DNA of 64,000 nucleotides from Chitinophaga jiangningensis (lineage in GTDB: Bacteria; Bacteroidota; Bacteroidia; Chitinophagales; Chitinophagaceae), in contig NZ_FRBL01000002.1 in NCBI RefSeq assembly GCF_900142605.1, positions 310,001 through 374,000 of the forward strand. The letters are read 5' to 3'. Each line of letters begins with the position of its first letter. Position 1 is the stretch's first letter. Of this stretch, positions 35,444-43,814 are shown one piece after another. Made by a program: the position numbers and the translations under genes. Under the pieces are notes generated by a model. That model made no database searches. It had not been told where the DNA came from and was given only the letters and a program-made list of their open reading frames with translations.

Positions 35444-37828
35444 TTAATTGTTTTCTACTCTGCGTTTCTCTGTTTCGATACCTGTTTTCCTTACTGCGCT
35501 TGCTTTTACATTCTTATTACCCCATTTGTAGTTGAACTGCAGTTTTACTATCCGGCTTTCCACTTTTGATATATCATGTAGTTGCAGGTCGGGAGATGTA
35601 ATACTGTACTTATTCACCAGTGTATTGAAAACATCGGATACATTGAGGGTAATGGTTCCCGCTTTATCCAGGATGGTTTTGGACAGTCCGAAATCCACTG
35701 CATATCTGCTGTTAAAGCGGTACTGGCCCATTGCCATCGGGGAGTAATAGCGGCCGCTTAGTTCCAGCTTAAAGCTCTGTGGCAGCTGAAAAATATTGGT
35801 GGTGGTAAAGTACGCAGTCACCTGTGCATTATCCAGGGCCAGGCTACCACTGCCATTGTATTTGGCATAGAAGGCGCCGAGGTTATTGACCGTACTCCAT
35901 TTGTTGTGCAGCAACCGTTTACTGTAGCTCACACTACCATCCAGGTATTCGCCGCTGCTCACATTGTCGTAGGTAGATATAACGGCATTTCCGGTAGCGG
36001 CTTTCTTAAACACATCGGCTACAACCTGCTGGTGATGCTGATAGGTAAAGGCGGCCATCCATTCCATGCCACGGGCGTAGCTAAGCTCAAAGTTGTGTGA
36101 GATGGAAGGACGCAGGTTAGGGTTGCCTTGCGTATAACTAAACTGACTAACGTAGATCAGGAAAGGGTTTAGTATTTCAAATCGTGGCCGGTCAATCTTT
36201 TCCTGGTAGGAGAAACCGAACTGCTGTAGTTCCGACTGGTTAAAGGTGACGCTGGCATTGGGAAATACGTTGAAGTAATTATTTTTATTGACGTCACCGC
36301 TGGTTACAGAGCGGCCTTCTGTATTGGTTTGCTCTGCCCGCACACCTGCCTGCACATCAAATTTGCCAAAGGTTTTAGAGAGATTCAGGTACAGGGCATT
36401 AACATTTTCCTCGTAAATAAACCGGTTGGATCTGCCTTCATCAGTTTTCCAGTCCCCATTGATCTGTTCCTGCCACAGCACATCATTATCGATGGTATTG
36501 AAGTTTACTTTCGCTCCGGCTTCCAGCTTCACGGACTTGCCGGGCTGCGTGTAGTCTACCGCCAGGGATTTGATGGTATTATCCGATGGCAGGGCATCCC
36601 GCTGTACCAGTGAAGGTAGCAGCTCAATGAATTTATAATCGTAGTACCGGGTGAGCAGGTCATCATTCCATTTACGGTTGTAGTTGAAATAGTCAGCATT
36701 CACCACCAGTGTTTTACCGGCACTATCCAATATGGATTTTAGGTAGATGTTAACGGCGGGGTTAAAATACCTGGCGTCCCCTGCGGTATTGACCGTGGAT
36801 ATGCCTGCCCCGCTTTGCGTGGCCGTGGCCAGGGCATCATGATTCCGCAGGTTATACATTCCCCGGAACAGGAGGCCAATGGTATTACGTTTGTTGATAT
36901 CGTAATCCATGCCGGCTTTGAAGGAATGATTATCACGGGTACGGATATCCCGGGTTTGCTCAGTGATGTGTACATTATTAGCTGTCAGCTGCCGGTCGGA
37001 ATTATTATCTGCAAAAGTTTGTGTGTGCAGGTAATCGTAGCTGCTGAAGAGGTTGAGTTTTTTAGTGCGGTAGTTGATGGATGCACCACCCAGATAGCGG
37101 GCATAGGTACCGGCTCCGGTGCCTGCAGTAAGTGTGCCGTTGGCCCCCAGGCGTTTATCCTTTACCGTAATGATGTTGATGGCGGCACCGCCGGTAGCAT
37201 CGTATTTGGCAGAAGGATTGGGAAGTACCTCTATCCGGTCAATACCATTGCTGGGCAAGGAGGCGAGGTACTCTTTGATATTATCTCCCGTAAGATTGGT
37301 ATTGCGGCCATCAATCAGCACGGTCAGTCGTTTACCCCGAAACTGCAAGCCGTTGTTTTCCATCATGCCGGGTGTTTTCAGTACTACATCGTAGGCATTG
37401 CCTCCTGCAGCTACAGGGCTTTCGGCTACGTTCAGCACAATCCTGTCGAGGCGCTGTATAATGAAGGGTTTGGAAGCGGCTACTTTCACCCCTTTGAGCA
37501 ACTGCTGATCCGGTGCCAGGAAGATGGGCGTACTGCTGCCATCCAGCGCTATTCCTTCTTTACTGTAGGTTTTATAACCGATGTAGATGACAGACAGGGT
37601 GTAAGTGCCATCAGGAATATTTTTAAAAGTGAAAGTTCCTTTATCGTTGCTGAGGGAATGGAAAGTGGTATCTTTTCCTTTTAAAATCACCGTGGCGTTG
37701 GGCAGGGCACCTTTGGTAAGACTATCGCCCACCTGTCCGTGCAACTCTCCCCTTTTGATCTGCGCTGTTGCCAGCTGCATACCTGAGAGCAGTACCAGTA
37801 TTGTTGATGTGATTTGTATTGTTCTCAT
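35444..37828 (-). CDS. Outer-membrane beta-barrel receptor with CarboxypepD_reg-like domain
   Basis: 794 residues. Signal peptide MRTIQITSTILVLLSGMQLATAQ, then a carboxypeptidase-regulatory-like beta-sandwich (GDSLTKGALPNATVILKGKDT, GTYTLSVIYIGYKTYS), a TonB-type plug (about 110-220, with GMMENNGLQFRGKRLTVLIDG and LPNPSAKYDATGGAAINIITVK) and a long beta-barrel to the C-terminus. TonB-dependent-receptor relatives of this shape take up peptides or siderophores. As first gene of the lanthipeptide operon it may move the product across the outer membrane, or bind it for immunity or signalling; none is shown by the sequence. Confidence 0.9.
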   Translation of the reverse strand: MRTIQITSTILVLLSGMQLATAQIKRGELHGQVGDSLTKGALPNATVILKGKDTTFHSLSNDKGTFTFKNIPDGTYTLSVIYIGYKTYSKEGIALDGSSTPIFLAPDQQLLKGVKVAASKPFIIQRLDRIVLNVAESPVAAGGNAYDVVLKTPGMMENNGLQFRGKRLTVLIDGRNTNLTGDNIKEYLASLPSNGIDRIEVLPNPSAKYDATGGAAINIITVKDKRLGANGTLTAGTGAGTYARYLGGASINYRTKKLNLFSSYDYLHTQTFADNNSDRQLTANNVHITEQTRDIRTRDNHSFKAGMDYDINKRNTIGLLFRGMYNLRNHDALATATQSGAGISTVNTAGDARYFNPAVNIYLKSILDSAGKTLVVNADYFNYNRKWNDDLLTRYYDYKFIELLPSLVQRDALPSDNTIKSLAVDYTQPGKSVKLEAGAKVNFNTIDNDVLWQEQINGDWKTDEGRSNRFIYEENVNALYLNLSKTFGKFDVQAGVRAEQTNTEGRSVTSGDVNKNNYFNVFPNASVTFNQSELQQFGFSYQEKIDRPRFEILNPFLIYVSQFSYTQGNPNLRPSISHNFELSYARGMEWMAAFTYQHHQQVVADVFKKAATGNAVISTYDNVSSGEYLDGSVSYSKRLLHNKWSTVNNLGAFYAKYNGSGSLALDNAQVTAYFTTTNIFQLPQSFKLELSGRYYSPMAMGQYRFNSRYAVDFGLSKTILDKAGTITLNVSDVFNTLVNKYSITSPDLQLHDISKVESRIVKLQFNYKWGNKNVKASAVRKTGIETEKRRVENN

Positions 37829-37854
37829 AAATTTGTTTTTTGAACTTGTTGATA

Positions 37855-37896
37855 CAAACTTATCGCGAACAAAACGCCTCTTGAAATACGATACAC
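37855..37896 (-). promoter_or_regulatory. Candidate promoter of the main lanthipeptide operon
   Basis: Minus strand: GTGTATCGT (37896-37888), 25 bases, then TAAGTTTG (37862-37855), a perfect TAnnTTTG -7 box, 27 bases before the receptor start codon. Motif and spacing are the same as at 26727-26768. No TTG stands at -33. The motif centre lies about 40 bases upstream of the expected start site, a usual activator position. Confidence 0.55.
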
Positions 37897-38053
37897 CAAT
37901 TGCTATTATCGCAGGACGAAACCGGTAAAATTCAACGGACAGGTTTTTGGAAGAATGGTTAACATCTCCCTAAACAATTAATTACCAATAATTTAAAAAA
38001 TTATTTTTTGGGGAGAGATAAGAGTGATGCATGGACAAAACCGGCGAAAAATT

Positions 38054-38078
38054 AAAAAAGCCGCTGTTAAAAGCGGCT
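38054..38078 (-). terminator. Rho-independent terminator, minus strand
   Basis: On the minus strand a 7-base stem AGCCGCT/AGCGGCT (38078-38072 with 38065-38059) is followed by TTTTTTAATTTTT. No annotated gene on the minus strand ends here: the nearest one upstream is divergent. It may end a short untranslated RNA begun in 38100-38230 or shield the lanthipeptide promoter from read-through. Confidence 0.6.
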
Positions 38079-38256
38079 CCTAAAATGTTTCGTATATATA
38101 ATAGCGTTATTCGCTCCCGAGGAATCCTTAAAGCGCTGAAAAGCCGGAAGAAATATTGCACCTTTAGTCCGGATATGCCACTCAATGAATATTAAGCATT
38201 AAGCTGGCGTCGTTAAGTGACAAAATATTCGTAATTTGTTGCTTAACGACTCCAAA

Positions 38257-38742
38257 ATGAAACACCTGCTATTCGTACTCACGCTGCTTGCCTGCACCTG
38301 CTGCCAGGCTCAAACTGCCCAACGGGCGATGATCCCCGGAGATACCTTATTAAATCGTATATCCGCTGTCGTGAATGCCCTTACCGGCGACCGCTGGGAT
38401 AGCGCATCGATAATTTCCTCGCTGTCGGCCTCCGATCGTTACTTAATTGCCATCGACAGCACTTCCGATCCGTTAGCACTAGTTATCAAGTCGGAAGTCC
38501 CTGACGTAGGTGCGTTCAGGTTACAAATCCGCATTCCTGACTCCCTGGCCAAACAAATCCCGCTTGATTCCATCAAAGCACGCTTTGGCGAGCCGGTGCC
38601 TGATATACTGGGCAATGAGCTGGTGATCCAGAAAGAGCCTATACTGGCGTATAGGATCAGGCAGGTGAATGTGGTGTTTAATAGTGTGTATGGGAGAGAT
38701 GGAGAGGAAAAGGTGGTGTATGATGTTTATATTTATAGGTAG
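38257..38742 (+). CDS. Secreted protein of unknown function
   Basis: 161 residues from the ATG at 38257, giving a signal peptide MKHLLFVLTLLACTCCQAQ (either a lipoprotein site at the cysteines or cleavage after AQA). The mature part is alpha/beta, without cysteine or known motif. I do not recognise a family. It stands alone, divergent from the lanthipeptide operon. Confidence 0.7.
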   Translation: MKHLLFVLTLLACTCCQAQTAQRAMIPGDTLLNRISAVVNALTGDRWDSASIISSLSASDRYLIAIDSTSDPLALVIKSEVPDVGAFRLQIRIPDSLAKQIPLDSIKARFGEPVPDILGNELVIQKEPILAYRIRQVNVVFNSVYGRDGEEKVVYDVYIYR

Positions 38743-38806
38743 GTGCTTTATTAATCATTGGTTAATCAGGAAGAATAATAATTGAGGTGGTTGAAATAAA
38801 TGTAAG

Positions 38807-38827
38807 TTGCAAGCAATACACTTGCAA
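38807..38827. promoter_or_regulatory. Perfect inverted repeat upstream of a small open frame
   Basis: TTGCAAG (38807-38813) and CTTGCAA (38821-38827), 7-base spacer, ending 11 bases before the ATG of a 49-codon frame. The 7-7-7 layout equals that of the Rrf2 operator at 10939-10959, though the arm sequence is different. Likely binding site of a dimeric repressor. Confidence 0.45.
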
Positions 38828-38838
38828 TACAAAAACTT

Positions 38839-38988
38839 ATGAAGAAGAAAAGGAAACAGAAATTACTCCTCGACACTTTCAAGGTTCGCAGAACCAGGAA
38901 AGATTACAGCAATGACGACTTCTTTGTAAAAAAATTGGAATTGGCTAAGGAATCATTGACCAAATGGGGATTACCTCCGGAATCCTGA
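38839..38988 (+). CDS. Small basic protein, 49 residues, unknown
   Basis: Begins MKKKRKQKLLLDTFKVRR and ends LTKWGLPPES; strongly basic N-terminus, no cysteine, no membrane helix. The start is preceded by the A-rich stretch AATACAAAAACTT, usual for Bacteroidota starts, and by a palindrome. The composition looks like protein (Lys/Arg block, then an amphipathic helix). No family recognised; it could be a small regulatory or ribosome-associated protein. Confidence 0.45.
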   Translation: MKKKRKQKLLLDTFKVRRTRKDYSNDDFFVKKLELAKESLTKWGLPPES

Positions 38989-39181
38989 TTCTGCTAAATG
39001 ATCGCCAATCCTAAGCTGACACTCCCCCACACCGCACTTTTCGAAGAGAAATCAACATCTCCCTAAATAAAAATTACCCGCCTGCCATAAGATAATCCCT
39101 GCAACTTATCATGCGAATGCAGTAGGTTCCTCTACATTTATATCGTTACCCATATTATTTCAACCAAAATCTGGAGCACTC

Positions 39182-42100
39182 ATGAGAAAACTCTTACTCA
39201 TCGTCACAGCATTGCTGTGCACCACCTCGTTGTATGCACAGGATTACTGGAAAGCCCACACTGATCTCGCCAGAATCACTACCGATAAAGCGGTAGCCCG
39301 GCTTGCTTTTCCGGCATCCTACAAACTGTTTGACCTGAATATAAATACTTTCCGAAGGGAAGTTTTTAAGGCAGTAGCAGCAAGAGGTACCGCCGTCAAC
39401 ACCATCATCTCCCTGCCCAATGCCGATGGTCAGATTGAACAATTTGAGATCACCGAAGCATCCAACTTTGAACCCGCACTGCAGGCGCAGTTCCCGGACA
39501 TCAGGGCCTTTTCCGGAAAAGGTATCACCGACCCGTACGCCACACTGAAACTCAGCATTTCACCGCAGGGCATTCAAACCATGGTATTCCGTACCGACAA
39601 GGAAAATGAATTCATTGAACCGTATTCTGCGGACCATACCGTGTACACCGTGTTTAAAAAGCAACCCAGAACCTTACCCTGGAAATGCAGTACGCCGGAA
39701 CATGCACTGGCAACGGGTATTAGCAGCCAGGTACCCAACAACACAGCCCGTTCTACCGGCGACGTTAAAACATTACGTTTAGCCCAGTCCGTTACAGCAG
39801 AATACTCCAATTACTTTGGCGCCACCAGCGCTGCACAGGTAAACCTGGTGCTGGCAGCTATTAATGCCACCCTCACCCGTTGTAACGGCGTGTACGAAAA
39901 AGACCTGGCGATTCACCTTAACCTGATTGCCACCGATACCGCAGTGATTTACTATAATCCCAATACAGATCCCTACAGCATTGCCTCCCAGGGCGCCGCA
40001 GGAGCCTGGAACAGTGAATTACAAAATACCCTGAATACAAAAATCGGTGCCGCTAACTACGACATCGGCCACCTCTTCGGCGCTTCCGGCGGTGGTGGTA
40101 ATGCGGGCTGTATTGGCTGTATTTGTACCGACGCCAGTAAGGGAAGTGGTTTCACCTCTCCTGCGGATGCTATCCCGCAGGGCGATAACTTCGACATCGA
40201 TTATGTAGTACATGAAGTAGGCCACCAGCTGGGTGCAAATCACACCTTTTCCATGAGCAATGAAAATACAGGCGTGAACGTAGAACCCGGATCCGGTATC
40301 ACTATTATGGGATATGCCGGTATCACCAATCAGGATCTGGCGCCACATTCCATCGATATCTACCACGCAGTTTCTATCGGTCAGATACAAACGAATCTGA
40401 CCAGCAAAACCTGCCCTGTTACTACCAGTATCTCAGCAAACAACGCTACACCTGTAGTAAGTGCCGGCAGCAACTATACCATCCCTATCAGTACCCCGTT
40501 TGCACTTACCGGATCTGCTACAGATGCCAACGCCGGGGATGTGCTCACCTACTGCTGGGAACAAAAAGATGTAGCTTCCTCTTCGCAAACAGGCGCCAAC
40601 AGCGTGGCCAGTGCTACCAAAGCATCAGGACCTAACTGGATTTCTTTTGCACCATCTACCTCTCCTACCAGGTACTTCCCTAAACTGTCCACTATCCTGG
40701 CCGGGGGACTGGTATCAGGCCCGCTCACCGGCGGTGATGCCGGCGCCAACACAGAAGCACTCAGCTCTGTTTCCAGGAATTTAACCTTTAGGTTAACCGT
40801 AAGAGATAACGCTCCTTATAGTTCTACCGCACCCGTAAAAATTGGTCAGACCAATTATGCTGACATGACAGTAACGGTTACCAATACTTCCGGTCCTTTT
40901 ACTGTTACTTCACCTAATACCGCAGTCACCTGGGCCGGCAACTCTTCCCAAACGATCACCTGGAATGTTGCCAATACCACCGCCTCACCGGTGAGCTGTG
41001 CCAAGGTCAAAATATCTGTATCTACGGATGGCGGTAACACCTTTAGCACGCTGGTGGCCAGTACTCCCAACGATGGCAGTGAAATCGTCACCATTCCTAA
41101 TACGGCTACTACCAACGCCAGAATCAAAGTAGAAGCAGTAGGTAATATCTTCTTTGATATTTCAAATGCGAGCTTTACAATCACGGCAGGATCTTCCTGC
41201 GCATCACCAGCGGGCCTGGCCGCATCCGGCATTACCACCACCGCGACCACCCTTGGTTGGACGGCTGTGAGCGGCGGCGATTCGTATGATGTAGATTATA
41301 AAGCGACCAGCTCCTCCACCTGGATCAACGCAGCCACCGCCACCACCGCAGTATCGGTTGGACTAAGTGGCCTTACCGCCGGAACCACCTACGACTATCG
41401 GGTAAGAACCAACTGTACCAGTGGCAGCAGCGCTTATACTACCGCCCAGTTTACCACTACCAGCACTTCAGGATGTACAGCGCCGGCAGGATTAACCAGT
41501 GCGGCTGTAACCAGCAGCAGCGCCACCGTAAGCTGGACAGCTGTAAGCGGTGCAAGCAGCTATGCAGTGGATTATAAACTAAACAGCGCAAGTACCTGGA
41601 CCAGCGCGGCAACCGCTACTACTGCCACCGCCGTTAACTTATCCGGATTAACATCCGCCTCCTTATACGATTGGAGAGTAAGAACCAATTGTGCCAGCGG
41701 CAACAGCACGTACACTGCTGCGCAGTTCACCACGCTGACTTCTTCCGGATGTTCAAACGTATTGGATAACAGCACGAACGGTACTACCGCAGGTGCTGCC
41801 GTGATTCCGTTTAACACGGATGTTACAGGCCTGATCAGCCCCAGCGGGGATATTGACCATTATAAATTTGTGATCACCACAGCTGGTACAATTACTATTA
41901 CTCTGGGTACTTTACCGGGTGATTATGACCTCAAACTGCTTAACAGTGCAGGCACACAGGTAGCTATTTCACAGGCTGGCAGCACTACCAGCGAAACCAT
42001 CAGCAGAACGGTGAGTGCAGGCACTTACTATGCACAGGTGTATGGTTATAATGGCGCCAACAGTAGTACCAGTTGCTACACCTTACGCGTACAATTAGGC

Positions 42101-42376
42101 ACCGCCATCAAAGAAACCGACAGGCTCACCAAGGAAGGGCCACAGGTAACGGTGTTCCCTAGTCCTGCCAGCAACATGCTCAACATTAATATCGCCGGCA
42201 ACAAAGGCAAAGCGGAAATAAGAATTTACGATGTAAGTGGCCATGAAGTAATTCGCAGACTGCAAAACGCGGCCACCCTGCAGGTAAATATTGGATCCTT
42301 ACCAGCGGGCGTGTATATGGTGAGTGTGAAAAATGAAGATGGCACCACCAGTATGACGAAGTTTATTAAACAGTAA
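39182..42376 (+). CDS. Secreted reprolysin-like metalloprotease with type IX sorting domain
   Basis: 1064 residues. Signal peptide MRKLLLIVTALLCTTSLYAQ, a propeptide, then a zinc protease domain (about 190-410) with HEVGHQLGANHTF near residues 344-356, the HExxHxxGxxH motif. After it come a region with CAKVKISVSTDGGNTF, two fibronectin type III repeats (WTAVSGGDSYDVDYKATSSSTW and WTAVSGASSYAVDYKLNSASTW), a pre-peptidase C-terminal domain (DIDHYKFVITTAGTITITL) and a C-terminal type IX sorting domain (VTVFPSPASNMLNI to VSVKNEDGTTSMTKFIKQ). Exported through the Bacteroidota type IX system and probably surface-bound or released to degrade protein. Confidence 0.96.
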   Translation: MRKLLLIVTALLCTTSLYAQDYWKAHTDLARITTDKAVARLAFPASYKLFDLNINTFRREVFKAVAARGTAVNTIISLPNADGQIEQFEITEASNFEPALQAQFPDIRAFSGKGITDPYATLKLSISPQGIQTMVFRTDKENEFIEPYSADHTVYTVFKKQPRTLPWKCSTPEHALATGISSQVPNNTARSTGDVKTLRLAQSVTAEYSNYFGATSAAQVNLVLAAINATLTRCNGVYEKDLAIHLNLIATDTAVIYYNPNTDPYSIASQGAAGAWNSELQNTLNTKIGAANYDIGHLFGASGGGGNAGCIGCICTDASKGSGFTSPADAIPQGDNFDIDYVVHEVGHQLGANHTFSMSNENTGVNVEPGSGITIMGYAGITNQDLAPHSIDIYHAVSIGQIQTNLTSKTCPVTTSISANNATPVVSAGSNYTIPISTPFALTGSATDANAGDVLTYCWEQKDVASSSQTGANSVASATKASGPNWISFAPSTSPTRYFPKLSTILAGGLVSGPLTGGDAGANTEALSSVSRNLTFRLTVRDNAPYSSTAPVKIGQTNYADMTVTVTNTSGPFTVTSPNTAVTWAGNSSQTITWNVANTTASPVSCAKVKISVSTDGGNTFSTLVASTPNDGSEIVTIPNTATTNARIKVEAVGNIFFDISNASFTITAGSSCASPAGLAASGITTTATTLGWTAVSGGDSYDVDYKATSSSTWINAATATTAVSVGLSGLTAGTTYDYRVRTNCTSGSSAYTTAQFTTTSTSGCTAPAGLTSAAVTSSSATVSWTAVSGASSYAVDYKLNSASTWTSAATATTATAVNLSGLTSASLYDWRVRTNCASGNSTYTAAQFTTLTSSGCSNVLDNSTNGTTAGAAVIPFNTDVTGLISPSGDIDHYKFVITTAGTITITLGTLPGDYDLKLLNSAGTQVAISQAGSTTSETISRTVSAGTYYAQVYGYNGANSSTSCYTLRVQLGTAIKETDRLTKEGPQVTVFPSPASNMLNINIAGNKGKAEIRIYDVSGHEVIRRLQNAATLQVNIGSLPAGVYMVSVKNEDGTTSMTKFIKQ

Positions 42377-42393
42377 TAAAATTAAAAGCTATA

Positions 42394-42430
42394 GGAAGTG
42401 AGGGACGGAATCCCTCACTTCCTTTTTTTT
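42394..42430 (+). terminator. Strong Rho-independent terminator after the metalloprotease gene
   Basis: Stem GGAAGTGAGGGA (42394-42405) pairs perfectly with TCCCTCACTTCC (42411-42422), loop CGGAA, followed by eight T. It starts 18 bases after the stop codon. Confidence 0.92.
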
Positions 42431-42511
42431 ACCGGAAATTTATTAGCTTGTGATGTAACTTATACCTATTCAAGATAAGATGGTACATCTCACTAATAAA
42501 CCTGTTTACTA

Positions 42512-43303
42512 ATGAAATTTAATGCAAAGTCTGTTATCACACTTGGTGTGCTGGTATTCCTGATTATTGTCTTCTTTTTTTCCTGCACGAGAATAGATGC
42601 CGGCCATGAAGGTATCCGCGTAAAACAATATGGTAGTGATAAAGGCGTACAAGACGTTTCCTTGGTAACGGGACGGGTATGGTATAATCCTTTCACAGAA
42701 AGTATTTACGAGTTTCCCATCTTCGTGCAAACAGCGGATTACGATCCATTCACGGTGAATGCTAAGGACGGTAGTGTTTTTCATGTAGACCCTACTATTT
42801 CCTTCCGGGTTATTGCCGGTAAATCGCCTGAAATTTTTCGTAAATACCGCAAGGGTATTGATGAAATTACCCGAACCACGCTGTATAACTATGTGAAAGA
42901 TGCGTTTCGTATACAGTTCAACCGTTATACTACCGATAGCATGATCAGCAACCGCGAAGGTTTTGAAAACGCAGTTCAGAAACAACTTTCCGATGAGCTG
43001 GTGAAAGAAGGGTTTACGCTGGAGCAGCTGACCTCCGGCCTCCAATATCCGGAGAGTATCACGCAGGCAATAGACCAGAAGAACAGCGCCGTGCAACAGG
43101 CTATCCGCGCAGAAAATGAGCTGCGGGTAACGGAAGCCAACGCAAAGAAATTACTCGTGCAGGCAGAAGCGGAAGCAAAAGCCAACCTGTTAAGGCAGCA
43201 ATCGCTGACACCCTTGCTGATCCAGCAGCAGTTTATAGAAAAATGGGACGGAAAAACGCCGCTGTATGGAGCAGCACCGGTGATGTTTAAAAATGTGCAA
43301 TAA
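42512..43303 (+). CDS. Prohibitin/SPFH (Band 7) domain protein
   Basis: 263 residues. One N-terminal hydrophobic helix (SVITLGVLVFLIIVFFFSC), then the SPFH domain (IDAGHEGIRVKQYGSDKGVQDVSLVTGRVWYNPFTE... YEFPIFVQTADY, VDPTISFRVIAG) and a helical Ala/Glu-rich end (AIRAENELRVTEANAKKLLVQAEAEAKANLLRQQS). Prohibitin-like proteins form membrane-bound rings or scaffold membrane proteases. Monocistronic between two terminators. Confidence 0.92.
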   Translation: MKFNAKSVITLGVLVFLIIVFFFSCTRIDAGHEGIRVKQYGSDKGVQDVSLVTGRVWYNPFTESIYEFPIFVQTADYDPFTVNAKDGSVFHVDPTISFRVIAGKSPEIFRKYRKGIDEITRTTLYNYVKDAFRIQFNRYTTDSMISNREGFENAVQKQLSDELVKEGFTLEQLTSGLQYPESITQAIDQKNSAVQQAIRAENELRVTEANAKKLLVQAEAEAKANLLRQQSLTPLLIQQQFIEKWDGKTPLYGAAPVMFKNVQ

Positions 43304-43319
43304 ATAATTTAAATAGTAT

Positions 43320-43358
43320 GCAAAAGGTCCTGACGGCTTAGCCAGCAGGACCTTTTGC
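43320..43358. terminator. Bidirectional-type hairpin after the SPFH gene
   Basis: GCAAAAGGTCCTG (43320-43332) pairs with CAGGACCTTTTGC (43346-43358). The stem itself supplies AAAA on one side and TTTT on the other, so it could stop transcription from either side. Confidence 0.8.
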
Positions 43359-43406
43359 ATTATTCCTGTGGCATGATTATTTCGTCGGTTAACGTAAAAG
43401 TCTGCC

Positions 43407-43814
43407 ATGAAAAAAGAACCTAAAATTATAAAAATGGATCTGCCCGATGTGAGCGATATTCCGGGACAGGAAAACTTTAAAGTAGAGAAGCTGGGCCCGG
43501 ATACGCCATCTTCTGCCGATGAAGAAGGCGAAGGCATCCTGGACGATAATAACGACACCGACCTGAGCGACGACAGCAACGTAAGCAATACTGAGCGCCG
43601 CATGCTGGACGAGGCTGCCAATGAAGACCCTGCCTACGAGGATGAAACCCGTATGCATGAGGCGGAGGTAGACCAGCGGGATGAGGACGGGGAGCTGCTG
43701 AACGAAGATGAGTCGCTGGATGTGCCAGGCAGTGAGGACGATGATGAAGCTGAGTCCACCGGTGCAGAAGACGAGGAAAATAACGACTACAGCATCGACA
43801 AAAATAGTGATTAG
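43407..43814 (+). CDS. Very acidic, probably disordered protein
   Basis: 135 residues, mostly Asp, Glu, Asn and Ser, with no hydrophobic core: MDLPDVSDIPGQENF near the start, then blocks such as EDEENNDYSIDKNSD at the end. No known domain. Similar acidic proteins with a MDLPDV-DIPGQE start exist in other Bacteroidota as far as I recall, role unknown. The stop codon overlaps that of the convergent flavodoxin gene. Confidence 0.75.
   Translation: MKKEPKIIKMDLPDVSDIPGQENFKVEKLGPDTPSSADEEGEGILDDNNDTDLSDDSNVSNTERRMLDEAANEDPAYEDETRMHEAEVDQRDEDGELLNEDESLDVPGSEDDDEAESTGAEDEENNDYSIDKNSD

Larger units (their letters stand above)
37829..38256. other. Gene-free region upstream of the lanthipeptide operon
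   Basis: 428 bases between the divergent receptor and 38257 genes. It contains the operon promoter, a 14-base copy of AACATCTCCCTAAA (37961-37974) found again at 39054-39067, an A/T hairpin at about 37986-38003, and a minus-strand terminator at 38054-38078. I see no convincing gene; a 67-codon minus-strand frame at 37982-38185 runs through the terminator and lacks any recognisable protein feature. Confidence 0.6.

Noticed and set aside
37982..38185. 67-codon minus-strand frame upstream of the lanthipeptide operon
   Set aside because: Runs through a Rho-independent terminator and has no protein-like pattern.
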